Shown: positions 17,132-25,067, counted from the first letter of the stretch. The stretch: DNA of 50,626 nt from DATEMK01 sp039914625 (GCA_039914625.1 JBDSOU010000158.1:1-50626); one strand, 5' to 3'. Numbers and translations: made by a program. The notes: generated by a model not told the origin, from the letters alone.

Positions 17132-17311
17132 TTAACAAGTTATTTCAATCAACCTGCCAATTAAGCTAAATAACTGACTATCAGCCACCGCTAACCGGTT
17201 AGCCGCCTTAGCTATTCGGTTAGCGGTGTCAGCTATTCGGTTAGCGGCTTCAGCGGGTTGGTTAGCAGGGTCTGCTAAATGGTTATCAGTATCTGCTATA
17301 TAGTTGGCCAT
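17132..17311 (-). other. Short minus-strand frame of heptads, probably a remnant
   Basis: Starting at ATG 17311, this 59-codon frame reads through five units of the 21-bp array as heptads: IADTDNH, LADPANQ, PAEAANR, IADTANR, IAKAANR. It then leaves the array as 'LAVADSQLFSLIGRLIEITC' and stops at 17132. Further upstream the same frame goes on as heptads out to about 17480, but with two TGA stops at 17344 and 17365. The pattern (Ile/Leu at one heptad place, Ala and Asn at others) suits a coiled coil or trimeric stalk. No RBS or promoter was seen. It could be a short coding gene, a decayed one, or a coding-like repeat. Confidence 0.35.
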
Positions 17312-17436
17312 TTCAGCTAATTGGTTGCGGGCATCAGCAATTCAGAAATTTATCATTGCTGGTCAAAAGTTAATCATTGCTGGTTGGTTGCCTGTTTCAG
17401 CTATTAAGTTGCCGCAATCAGCAATATGGTTACCGG
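17176..17436. repeat. Array of about eleven 21-bp units
   Basis: From 17197 to 17427 the sequence is built of eleven consecutive 21-base units, starting at 17197, 17218, 17239, 17260, 17281, 17302, 17323, 17344, 17365, 17386 and 17407, with no spacers. The best units read like GGTTAGCGG(N3)TCAGCTATTC. Units 2-3 are close to each other, later ones more diverged, and 17344-17385 holds two near-identical units of a variant form. Partial units flank it on both sides. The period is exactly seven codons. It fills the space between the HTH protein and the gene at 17528. It is not a CRISPR because there are no unique spacers. Confidence 0.85.
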
Positions 17437-17527
17437 TATAAAAACATCCTGTTTTGACTTTGTAAATACATTTATTATAAAAAACACATTAAATAAATCA
17501 AATATTAATCTTTAAAAATTTAACAAC

Positions 17528-18451
17528 ATGCCAGAACCGATAAAAAGAGCATTCCACATTTCTGATCCTGAAATGATAGGGGATGCACGAGTTAAACATG
17601 CCGCTTTTTTAGAAGACAAAGCGGATTTTGTGGTTTATGATGCTGACTTTGATGATCCATTTTCAGATAATTTTCTCGCTGACATTGACGCAGCCGAAGT
17701 TACCGAAGATGATGAAACCATACTGGACCAGCAGCAACAGCTTACTGTGAAAGTAGAAAAGGAAATGGATAAATGCCGCGACAAGTTCCAGGACAGCAAG
17801 CCCTTTATCATCAAAGCATTTCCGGATGATACCGAAATTCAAAATGAATTCGGATTTAATGATTATAAGAAAGCACAAAGCAACCAGGGAGTTTTCACCA
17901 AATTCATGCTCAAGTTTCACGGTGTTGCTACCAAGTACAATACAGAACTGATTGCCAAAAATTATTTACAGCCCAAAATTGATGAAATATTAACACTCTA
18001 TACCAAGTTGCGCGATGCCGATGTGGCGCAGGAATTATTTATTAAAAACCGTCCTGTAAAAACTAAAGAACGCATAGTGAAATATAATAAAGCATGGAAC
18101 GGTGAACAACTGATATGCGCAGCCGGCAAACGGATTTATAAAGATGATTATGCTAAATACCAGCGCTACCTGCTTCCGCCCGGTGAAGAATCGCCCGAAG
18201 CGCTTTCTATAAAAGGCACAATTACCAATTCGGTTTCTAATGCTCCTGAAGAGGATGTAAATGTACAGATAGAAGCTAACGGGATTTTAGTTTTAAGCAA
18301 CGGCCTGGGACTTTACGGCATTGGCGGGCTTCCGGCAGGAACCTACTCACTCAGGTTTATAAAAACCGGGTTGCAGGATAAATTAATGGATGCCGTGGTG
18401 GTAACGGATGGCGAAGTAACCACGTTAAATGTGGTGATGGATCCTGTGTGA
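17528..18451 (+). CDS. Protein with a C-terminal carboxypeptidase-regulatory-like domain
   Basis: 307 residues, no signal peptide. Residues 1-210 are acidic and helical ('DADFDDPFSDNFLADIDAAE', 'ILDQQQQLTVKVEKEMDKC') and I recognise no family there. Residues about 225-307 form a small Ig-like beta-sandwich of the carboxypeptidase-regulatory type: 'SIKGTITNSVSNAPEEDVNVQ', 'GLYGIGGLPAGTYSLRFIKTG' and 'VVVTDGEVTTLNVVMDP'. In other proteins this domain binds or stabilises a partner on the cell surface, so its presence in an apparently cytoplasmic protein is odd. Downstream comes a repeat tract and a strong terminator at 18534; upstream is the 21-bp array. The start is clear (AACAACATGCCAG). Confidence 0.78.
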   Translation: MPEPIKRAFHISDPEMIGDARVKHAAFLEDKADFVVYDADFDDPFSDNFLADIDAAEVTEDDETILDQQQQLTVKVEKEMDKCRDKFQDSKPFIIKAFPDDTEIQNEFGFNDYKKAQSNQGVFTKFMLKFHGVATKYNTELIAKNYLQPKIDEILTLYTKLRDADVAQELFIKNRPVKTKERIVKYNKAWNGEQLICAAGKRIYKDDYAKYQRYLLPPGEESPEALSIKGTITNSVSNAPEEDVNVQIEANGILVLSNGLGLYGIGGLPAGTYSLRFIKTGLQDKLMDAVVVTDGEVTTLNVVMDPV

Positions 18452-18458
18452 TGAGGGG

Positions 18459-18533
18459 ATTGGGTAATTGGGATAATTGGGTAATTGGGATAATTAAGGT
18501 AATTGGGTAATTGGGGTAATTAAGGTAATTGGG
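18459..18533. repeat. GGGTAATTGGGATAATT repeat tract
   Basis: Just after the stop of 17528-18451 come about nine imperfect copies of (A)GGTAATTGG or GGATAATT, each 8-10 bases. The same kind of word is found inside prmC. It runs straight into the terminator, so it would be transcribed as a 3' untranslated tail. Confidence 0.7.
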
Positions 18534-18567
18534 AAAACCGTTCCGGTAAATGGGGACGGTTTTTTTT
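18534..18567 (+). terminator. Rho-independent terminator after 17528-18451
   Basis: AAAACCGTTCC pairs with GGGGACGGTTTT with a short GGTAAAT loop, followed by eight T. The stem has one T-G pair. Its strand suits the 17528 gene. Confidence 0.8.
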
Positions 18568-18570
18568 ATT

Positions 18571-18578
18571 TACTTTTG
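18571..18578 (+). promoter_or_regulatory. Candidate -7 box before the DUF433 gene
   Basis: TACTTTTG fits TAnnTTTG and lies 17 bp before the ATG at 18595, directly after the terminator. The start site would fall about 10 bp ahead of the gene. No -33 box was recognised. Confidence 0.35.
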
Positions 18579-18594
18579 ATTAAAAATAATTACA

Positions 18595-18789
18595 ATGGAA
18601 TTTGAGCACATCACATCTGACAGCAACATACTTGGCGGCAAGCCATGCATTACCGGAACTCGCATAAGCGTGGATATGATTTTGGAATGGATAGCATCAG
18701 GAGCTTCTATTGCCGATGTGGTAAAAAATTATCCGTCCCTTTCAGAAGAAGCCGTAAAGGAAGCGGTGCTTTATGCATCAACTATTTAA
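18595..18789 (+). CDS. DUF433 family small protein
   Basis: 64 residues. The motif 'SNILGGKPCITGTRISVDMILEWIASGASIADVVKNYPSLSEEAVKEAVLYA' is the DUF433 pattern: GGKP-x-I-x-GTRI-x-V, then a helix-turn-helix-like 'DVVKNYPSLSEEAV'. In many bacteria DUF433 proteins are the antitoxin-like partner of a PIN-like DUF5615 toxin encoded right after them. Here there is no such partner: the 115 bp to the next gene hold only an inverted repeat. So it is either an orphan, a lone DNA-binding protein, or the toxin has been lost. Annotated function: unknown, possibly DNA-binding. Confidence 0.85.
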   Translation: MEFEHITSDSNILGGKPCITGTRISVDMILEWIASGASIADVVKNYPSLSEEAVKEAVLYASTI

Positions 18790-18803
18790 CCAGGACATTT
18801 CTC

Positions 18804-18848
18804 TTTTACCGCCATTTATAATTATTGTCGAGAATAGTGGCGGTGAAA
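18804..18848. repeat. Inverted repeat after the DUF433 gene
   Basis: TTTTACCGCCA (18804-18814) pairs with TGGCGGTGAAA (18838-18848), 11 bp with one T-G pair and a 23-base loop. There is no T-run on either strand, so it is not a typical terminator; a processing site or a protein-binding site are options. Confidence 0.45.
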
Positions 18849-18904
18849 TAAAAATACGCATCCGGAATAATTTGTTCTGAAAACATTTAGTAAAAACTCT
18901 TGAG

Positions 18905-20485
18905 ATGAAAACATTTTATAAGATTATTTTAATGTTCAATGTGCACTATTCAATTTTCAATGTTCCATGTTTTTCTCAAACTGCTCCGGGGATTGAGTGG
19001 GCAAAATGTTACGGAGGTTCTGATGATGATGGGGCATATTCTATTGATCAAACAACTGATGGAGGTTATGTAGTAACCGGCCGTTCAAATTCCACTAACG
19101 GAGATATAACAATCCATTATGGTTCCACTGATTATTGGGTGGCAAAAATTGATAGTGCAGGAACTATACAATGGCAGAAATCATTAGGCGGAACCGATAC
19201 TGACATAGGAAATTCCATTCAGCAAACAACTGATGGGGGTTTTGTAGCAGCAGGAATTTCATTTTCGAATGACAGTAATGTAACGGGCAATCATGGTGGC
19301 GCTGATTACTGGGTGGTAAAGCTCGACAGTGCGGGCAGCATTCAATGGCAAAAAAGTCTTGGCGGTACAGGCTGGGATGGTGCCACATCTGTTTTGCAAG
19401 CTGATGACGGAAGCTATGTGGTTGCAGGCTTGTCAACATCCAATGATGGTGATGTAACCGGCAATCATGGCGGCTATGATTACTGGGTTGTAAAACTTGA
19501 TAGCAGTGGCAACCTTCTATGGCAAAAATGTTTTGGAGGAACAGCAGATGATGGTGCTGAATTTATTAAACAAACCAATGACGGAGGATATATGGTAGTT
19601 GGTGAGTCAAATTCCAATGATGGAGATGTAACAGGTAATCATGGCAACTTTGATTACTGGGTTGTAAAAATTGATTCGGCCGGAACTATTCAATGGCAAA
19701 AATCATCAGGAGGTACAAATCTTGATTATGCATATTCCTTTTGCCAGTCAGCTGACGGAAGCTATATGGTATTCGGTAATACATTTTCAAATGACAGTGA
19801 TGTAACAGGCAATCATGGCGGTTCTGATTACTGGGTAATTAAGCTTGATAGTTCAGGTAGTTTTCAATGGCAGAAATGCTTTGGCGGAACTGGTAACGAG
19901 AGGGCACAATCTATTGTGCAAACAACGGATGGCAGGTATGTGCTTGCCGGTTTTTCAAATTCCAATAACGGAGATGTAACAATCAGTTATGGCAACGGAG
20001 ATTTCTGGATAGTAAAGATAGACAGTTCCGGAACTATACACTGGCAGAAATCATTAGGAGGAACAAATACAGATTGGGCATATTCCATTCAGCATACTAC
20101 AGATGGCGCTTATGTGATTGCCGGTAATTCATATTCCATAGACAACGATGTATCAGGAAACCATGGTAACGGAGATTATTGGGTTGTTAAACTCAGACCG
20201 GAGGAGGGAACCGGCATTCCCAATTTTCAATATTCAATCACGAATCTTCAAATTTCCCCCAACCCCGCAAAAGAGTTTACAGTTATCAATTACCAATTTA
20301 TAAAAGGAGATGAAATACGAATTATCGATGTGTTAGGTGAAACAATTTTTGCAAAAATCTTTTCATCTCCAACTTTAAACTTTAAACTTCAAACCTTAAA
20401 CTATCCTGCGGGAGTTTATTTGTTTAATCTTGCTAATGAAAAAACACGAGAGAGGGTGAATGGGAAAATTGTGGTTAGCAATTAA
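18905..20485 (+). CDS. Seven-repeat propeller protein with T9SS sorting domain
   Basis: 526 residues. Signal-peptide-like start ending CFSQ, although 'MFNVHYSIFNVPC' is built from a TTCAAT word repeat. Seven repeats of about 52 residues follow (about 30-435), each with 'SIxQTTDGGYVVAG', then 'DGDVTGNHGG', 'DYWVVKLDSAG' and 'IQWQKSLGG'. Seven such units fit a closed seven-bladed beta-propeller of the delta-60/kelch-like type. Residues 450-526 are a T9SS sorting domain ('LQISPNPAKEFTVINYQFI' to 'PAGVYLFNLANEKTRERVNGKIVV'). Part of that domain (about residues 489-499) is encoded by AACTTTAAAC repeat DNA. The role is unknown; a surface or released propeller is likely. Confidence 0.88.
   Translation: MKTFYKIILMFNVHYSIFNVPCFSQTAPGIEWAKCYGGSDDDGAYSIDQTTDGGYVVTGRSNSTNGDITIHYGSTDYWVAKIDSAGTIQWQKSLGGTDTDIGNSIQQTTDGGFVAAGISFSNDSNVTGNHGGADYWVVKLDSAGSIQWQKSLGGTGWDGATSVLQADDGSYVVAGLSTSNDGDVTGNHGGYDYWVVKLDSSGNLLWQKCFGGTADDGAEFIKQTNDGGYMVVGESNSNDGDVTGNHGNFDYWVVKIDSAGTIQWQKSSGGTNLDYAYSFCQSADGSYMVFGNTFSNDSDVTGNHGGSDYWVIKLDSSGSFQWQKCFGGTGNERAQSIVQTTDGRYVLAGFSNSNNGDVTISYGNGDFWIVKIDSSGTIHWQKSLGGTNTDWAYSIQHTTDGAYVIAGNSYSIDNDVSGNHGNGDYWVVKLRPEEGTGIPNFQYSITNLQISPNPAKEFTVINYQFIKGDEIRIIDVLGETIFAKIFSSPTLNFKLQTLNYPAGVYLFNLANEKTRERVNGKIVVSN
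20371..20402. repeat. AACTTTAAAC repeat read as protein
   Basis: Within the coding region the words AACTTTAAAC, TTTAAACTTC and AAACCTTAAAC give 'TLNFKLQTLNY'. The same DNA word is intergenic at 1495-1531 and 28630-28655, and a partial copy sits at 20508-20518 just after this gene. Confidence 0.6.
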
Positions 20486-20629
20486 AGAAAAGCGGTTAAT
20501 CAGATCTAAACCTTAAACTCAAGACACTGCCTGTTCAAAAGTATAGCGTAAAACCCCGGTCTTTTTTTAAAATAATTTGCAATTTTTGCAGATGACCTAT
20601 ATTTGCTCCGCAAGAAAAAAGAAAAAAAA

Positions 20630-21688
20630 ATGAAAAAATATTTTTGTGTAAAATTTATTTTTCTCCTGCTGATTTCAGCATCAAGTCATTTTGCAAATGC
20701 GCAGCATCAAGATTCGACAGGTTCCGAACCAGCAAGCCTTGTAAAATGGATGACACTAAAGGAAGCGCAGGAGCAGAATAAAAAAACTCCCAAGCCTTTC
20801 CTGATAGATTTTTACACAGGCTGGTGCGGCTGGTGCAAGCACATGATGCGCACCACTTATTCCACTTCTGATATTGCCAATTATATTAATACCTGGTTCT
20901 ATCCCGTAAAATTTGATGCTGAAACTAAGGATACAGTTTATTACAGGGACACAGCTTATGTAAATAAAGGAACCGGTCCCAGGGCTACCCATGATCTTAC
21001 ACTTAAGTTTTTAGGACATAATATTTCCTATCCTTCCACAGTTTTTATTACTAATAATTTTCAATATACACTGAACTCATCAGGATATTTGGAAGTAAAA
21101 ACTATTGAACCGATTTTAATTTATATAGTGGAAAATATTTTTAAAACAGCACAGTATGAGGATTTTAAGAAAAATTTTCAAAAAGCTTTTTATGATTCAT
21201 CTGCTGTAGAGAATAAAGTATTGAAGTGGCATACTTTCAATGAAGCGCTTGCTTTAAGTAAAACAACTCCTAAAAAACTTCTGGCTTTCGTTCATACTGA
21301 CTGGTGTAATGGCTGCCGGGTAATGTATAAAACTACATTTGCAGATACAGCTATTTCAAATTATGTGAATAAAAATTTTTACCTTATTGATTTCAATGCC
21401 GAATCAACTGATACCATTTTATATAGCGGAAATACTTTTAATAATAACCACGCTAACGGATTGCCATTTCATCAATTGGCAGTTGCACTTTCAGGGAATT
21501 CGCTTTCATTCCCCACTACTGTTTTTATTGATGAAAATTACAAGACTTTAGATGCGATCCCTCATTACCTTGCGCCCGAAACAGTAGAAACAATAGCTCA
21601 TTTTTACGGAGAGGAAGCCTACAAGAACTCTAAATGGGAAGATTTTATAAAAAAATTCCAGGAAGAAAGGAAGAAAGCTGTTAAATAA
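20630..21688 (+). CDS. Exported protein with two thioredoxin-like domains
   Basis: 352 residues from the ATG at 20630. The frame opens at 20603, but the extra 9 residues are a Lys/Glu tract and the later start gives a clean signal peptide (MKKYFCVKFIFLLLISASS ... FANAQ). Two thioredoxin-fold units in tandem: the first has 'FYTGWCGWCKHM' (C66-xx-C69) and cis-Pro P135 in YPSTVFI; the second has 'VHTDWCNGCRVM' (C226-xx-C229) and P295 in FPTTVFI. Each is preceded by the same phrase, 'KWxTxxEAxxxxKxTPK', which points to internal duplication. Likely a periplasmic disulfide oxidoreductase or reductase of the DUF255/thioredoxin_7 type. It is free-standing, and tRNA-Cys follows. Confidence 0.87.
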   Translation: MKKYFCVKFIFLLLISASSHFANAQHQDSTGSEPASLVKWMTLKEAQEQNKKTPKPFLIDFYTGWCGWCKHMMRTTYSTSDIANYINTWFYPVKFDAETKDTVYYRDTAYVNKGTGPRATHDLTLKFLGHNISYPSTVFITNNFQYTLNSSGYLEVKTIEPILIYIVENIFKTAQYEDFKKNFQKAFYDSSAVENKVLKWHTFNEALALSKTTPKKLLAFVHTDWCNGCRVMYKTTFADTAISNYVNKNFYLIDFNAESTDTILYSGNTFNNNHANGLPFHQLAVALSGNSLSFPTTVFIDENYKTLDAIPHYLAPETVETIAHFYGEEAYKNSKWEDFIKKFQEERKKAVK

Positions 21689-21887
21689 CATTATTTGTTT
21701 TATTAGCAATTTCAGATTGATAATTTGTTTGGAATAATTAAGCGACAGTTATGGAAACGATCTGTTATTTATTCACATTCTTTCTGAGACTTTATAAGAT
21801 GTTGAATTTACTTTGAAAAGCGGCACTTCATCAAATATTTGACAGTGTGGATGTAACAGAAAAATCAATACTTACGTACAAAAAGTC

Positions 21888-21958
21888 GGTCGTGTGGCTG
21901 AGTGGTCAGGCAAAGATCCGCAAGATCTTCCACAGTAGTTCGAATCTACTCCCGACCT
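21888..21958 (+). tRNA. tRNA-Cys (GCA), atypical
   Basis: A full cloverleaf can be drawn: acceptor GGTCGTG with CCCGACC (one T6-C67 mismatch), a D-arm beginning GCTGAGTGG, anticodon stem AAGAT/ATCTT perfectly paired around the loop CCGCAAG (anticodon GCA), a perfect T-stem AGTAG/CTACT with loop TTCGAAT, and discriminator T73. These fit tRNA-Cys. Odd points: position 33 is C instead of the almost universal T, and no CCA is encoded (the sequence goes on CAAAAG). It may still be functional, as U73 and the GCA anticodon are the main cysteine identity elements, or be a decaying copy. Length 71. Confidence 0.75.
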
Positions 21959-22169
21959 CAAAAGTTTTTTTTATTTCAGGAATTTTTTGATATTAATTCT
22001 TGTAATCCTTTCCCAGCAGTCATTTCCGGATGAATTGTTTTTTTTTAAAATTTGGAATTTATTAAAACATTTTCTAATTTGGCGGTTTAAAATATGAAGA
22101 TTATGACCTTATTCTTATTTTGAAAATTTTATTACCCCATTTTTAAACTAAAATAACTCTTATATTTTT

Positions 22170-22385
22170 ATGCCTGAATTACTTTGTAAAATTTTAGGTC
22201 ATACCTGGCATTATAAAGACTATACCAATGCCATGCAGCCGGATGGAACTCCATATACGTACACTGAATCGAAAAGGTGTTTCCGGTGTAATTTAAAATT
22301 AGTCCAGTTGTATGATGGAGAATGGGAGCAACCGCCACTGGAAAAGAAATCCAAAAAAATTCCAGAAGAAAATAGTTTCAGGTAA
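22170..22385 (+). CDS. Small zinc-ribbon-like protein (DUF1660-type)
   Basis: 71 residues, soluble. Two Cys/His clusters are visible: 'LLCKILGHTWHY' and 'KRCFRCNLKLVQ', the second a C-x-x-C. Together they look like a small zinc ribbon of the DUF1660 type, seen in phage and bacterial genomes with no clear function. The C-terminal 25 residues are basic. The ATG start (TTTTATGCCTG) is clear. It stands alone between tRNA-Cys and the TonB gene. Assignment to DUF1660 is by pattern only. Confidence 0.6.
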   Translation: MPELLCKILGHTWHYKDYTNAMQPDGTPYTYTESKRCFRCNLKLVQLYDGEWEQPPLEKKSKKIPEENSFR

Positions 22386-22591
22386 TTGTCATGAACCAAA
22401 TTTTTTTGATCCAATGGTAATAGTTTTTTTTCTTTTCTTACGACCGTTCTAAAAGTTAAAATATTCAGTTCATAGTTTTTCAATCATTTGTCACTGAAGA
22501 AGTGAAAAGTCATTGTTTTGTAAAAATTGCTTTTTGTAAAATTTTATGAAATTCCTCTGCGTTATGCATCAAACTTTAAAATCTAAACACT

Positions 22592-23407
22592 ATGCAAAGA
22601 GAATTCATTTTTACGGACAAATGGTTAGACCTTGTGTTCGAAAACCGCAATCAATCTTATGGTGCTTATGTATTGCGCAAACGTTTACCCGGTAATATCC
22701 TTGTCGGATATTTAACAGCTCTTATTTTTACAGCCACAATTGTTTTTACAGGATACCAGTTAAGTAAAATTTCGGGACTGGATATTAAAATTTTAAATAC
22801 CGATACTTATAAACTTACGACCTACGAGGCAGTTCCATTGCCAATTGAAGAACCTCCGTTACAAAAAGAGGAACATAAAAACCCACCGCCACCACCATCA
22901 ATGGAAAAATTGATTCCTGTTGTTATGGACAGTGCAATTGTTATTGACGAGAAAGAAAAAGATTCAGAAACGAAGGATATTAATGATTCAAAAGATGTTG
23001 CTGACCTTAATGTTACTGCAAGCAACAACAAGACAAATGGGACAGAAAAAACAGATATTAAAGAACCAACCAGGCCATTATCAATTGCAGGAGTGGAGAA
23101 AATACCGCAGTTCCCCGGTGGCGATTTGTCGCTGCAGAAATTTATGCGTAACAACACCAACTATCCTCATCGATATCTCCGCGATGATATTTCGGGTACG
23201 GTTTATATTTCTTTTGTGGTTGATTCTTCAGGAAAAGTTACTGAAATAAAACTTGCTCATGGTATAGGTGGATTTCCTGAATTTGCTGATGAAGCAATAG
23301 AAGCAATTTCAAAAATGCCGCGATGGATTCCCGGTCAGCAAAATGGAACGCATGTGCCGGTTCTATTAACACTTCCAGTTAAATTTTCATTAAAAAAAGA
23401 TTTTTAA
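22592..23407 (+). CDS. Energy transducer TonB
   Basis: 271 residues. The N-terminal cytoplasmic part has 'DKWLDLVFENRNQSYGAYVLRKRL', a Bacteroidota TonB motif (YGAY). One transmembrane helix follows at about 32-52, then a Pro/Glu/Lys-rich spacer ('EEPPLQKEEHKNPPPPPSMEK', about 75-100) and a TonB C-terminal domain (about 180-271) with 'FPGGDLSLQKFMRNN' and 'VSFVVDSSGKVTEIKL'-like and 'RWIPGQQNGTHVPVLLTLP'. It would link the proton-motive force at the inner membrane to outer-membrane transporters. No ExbB/ExbD or TonB-dependent receptor gene is nearby, so the partner is elsewhere. A second copy is at 27381-28178. Confidence 0.92.
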   Translation: MQREFIFTDKWLDLVFENRNQSYGAYVLRKRLPGNILVGYLTALIFTATIVFTGYQLSKISGLDIKILNTDTYKLTTYEAVPLPIEEPPLQKEEHKNPPPPPSMEKLIPVVMDSAIVIDEKEKDSETKDINDSKDVADLNVTASNNKTNGTEKTDIKEPTRPLSIAGVEKIPQFPGGDLSLQKFMRNNTNYPHRYLRDDISGTVYISFVVDSSGKVTEIKLAHGIGGFPEFADEAIEAISKMPRWIPGQQNGTHVPVLLTLPVKFSLKKDF

Positions 23408-23429
23408 AATACGGGTTAGTTTTAGTTTT

Positions 23430-23463
23430 ATCCGGATTTTTTTTATAGCTCCGGATTTTTTTT
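23430..23463 (+). terminator. Terminator after the first TonB gene
   Basis: ATCCGGA (23430-23436) pairs with TCCGGAT (23450-23456), with a T-rich 13-base loop and a run of eight T after. The gene at 23476-24873 is convergent, 68 bp away. Confidence 0.6.
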
Positions 23464-23475
23464 GAAAGGCAATCT

Positions 23476-24873
23476 TTAATGCAATGCCTTCATCACTTTT
23501 ATTCTTTCTGTACCGCTATCACGCTTTACACAAAGAAAATAGATTCCAGTTGGCAATGATGAACCAAAATAAAAAGTTTTTTGATCAATAGCAATAGGAA
23601 ATGTACCAATGCATTTTCCGAGAGCATCATATATATTAATTTCTGAAGCAGGATTTTTTGCAGAAAAATTAATTACAAAATTATTTTCAAACGGATTCGG
23701 GAAAGCAATCACTGTACTCCCTGAGTTTAGTTCATCTACACTATTTGCAATGCAGAAAATTTCTGATCTGAAATCGGATTGTACAAAGGCGGGCAATCCT
23801 AAAGCAGAAGTAATTCCCATAAAGTTAGGATCAAGGTCAATGCCGTTATCAATATAATTGCATCCAGTTCCCTGGACTAACGGGCTACTAATTACACCTA
23901 AAAACTGACTGAACGATCTGCATGCATAAATTTTTCCATCGGAGGCCATTTGCAGGGCGTAAATATCAGGGGTAAAGCTCAAAATTGTTTTTGAAGCAAT
24001 TATTGCAGCAGTATTTCCTGCTGCTAAATCAAATTGAACCAACGTGCCTGAAGGATCATAAGTGCTCGCATAAAGTAAATGCCCGTCACCGGAAAGTTCC
24101 ATCCCATAAACATGAGCGTATAAGGGGAGAGCTATTGCATTTGAAACAACGCCTGATGTAGTATTAAAATCTAAAATTTGTATCGTATCCAAATATCCGG
24201 CAGCTAAAGCTAATTTATCACCGCAGGATGAAAATTTCATCTGTCCGTATGTATTTTGATTTACAGTGAGTGAATGAACTATTCCTGCATAGCTAATGAC
24301 AGGAGTTGTTTGAAATCCTGTTGATGTAAGGCTATAAACATAAAATGCATCGGAGCCCCATTCATGAATTGCCACCCAGTAATCAACTCCGTTTGCATTT
24401 TTAACAGCAGTTAATTTTTCTGTAACATTGTTTAAAACAAGAACATTTTTAGAAGTAATATCCCCATTACCTGCCTGCAGATTCATATCCACAATTGAAT
24501 AACGAAACCCATTAGATCCTCCGAATTCATCGGTTGTAAAAATGTAATAAAAATTAGCGCTTCCGGGTTGAGGAACAATTAGAGCAGCCTGGGTGGATGA
24601 TGATCCTCCGAGTAAACCGACTCCATTTGGCATCACCTGGTGATTTTTATTCCAAACTGAAATGCCATCTGTATAAAAAAGAAGACTGCCGGAAATGTCA
24701 GAAATAGATGCGCATCCTTCGTTGGTAACTAAAGTAGTTGAAGAAATTGCAACCGGGCTTCCGCTAGTAAAATCAAGTCCGGCATGTACACCAAAATACC
24801 AATTGGCAGTCTCCTGCTGTGAAAAAGTGGTGGTGCTGATGAAGATAAATGCGATAAGGAATTTTTTTCTCAT
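23476..24873 (-). CDS. T9SS-exported propeller-like protein, 465 aa
   Basis: Signal peptide ending TTTFSQ (about residue 18), then 'NWYFGVHAGLDFTSGSPVAI', typical of a Bacteroidota family of secreted propellers. The body shows several 'YSFxxxDILDF'-like strands ('DTIQILDFNTTSGVVS', 'DGHLLYASTYDPSGTLVQFDLAAGN', 'DGKIYACRSFSQFLGVIS'). The C-terminus is a T9SS sorting domain: 'STVIAFPNPFENNFVINF', 'NIYDALGKCIGTF', 'LPTGIYFLCVKRDSGTERIKVMKALH'. Function unknown; the propeller class resembles SMP-30/WD40-like sensors of the cell surface. Convergent with the TonB gene. Confidence 0.85.
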   Translation of the reverse strand: MRKKFLIAFIFISTTTFSQQETANWYFGVHAGLDFTSGSPVAISSTTLVTNEGCASISDISGSLLFYTDGISVWNKNHQVMPNGVGLLGGSSSTQAALIVPQPGSANFYYIFTTDEFGGSNGFRYSIVDMNLQAGNGDITSKNVLVLNNVTEKLTAVKNANGVDYWVAIHEWGSDAFYVYSLTSTGFQTTPVISYAGIVHSLTVNQNTYGQMKFSSCGDKLALAAGYLDTIQILDFNTTSGVVSNAIALPLYAHVYGMELSGDGHLLYASTYDPSGTLVQFDLAAGNTAAIIASKTILSFTPDIYALQMASDGKIYACRSFSQFLGVISSPLVQGTGCNYIDNGIDLDPNFMGITSALGLPAFVQSDFRSEIFCIANSVDELNSGSTVIAFPNPFENNFVINFSAKNPASEINIYDALGKCIGTFPIAIDQKTFYFGSSLPTGIYFLCVKRDSGTERIKVMKALH

Positions 24874-25067
24874 AAGCTGTTTTTTTTATTTTTTTGTTAT
24901 ATACTCCGTACCTAATTTAATTCATAAATTGAAGAATTTGTTTTTAAAGGTTCATATTTTCTTCTTTCAAATATAATAAAAAAAATGATTAAAATTTTAT
25001 TTCGGTTGTTTTTCGGATTTATAAACAACATTTATTTGAATAATTCCAATACCACTTTTTCCTTTTT

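Noticed and set aside
17176..17436. CRISPR array
   Set aside because: The 21-bp units are contiguous, have no unique spacers, and no cas gene is in the window.
18595..18789. Toxin-antitoxin pair with DUF433
   Set aside because: No partner frame follows; only 115 bp with an inverted repeat.
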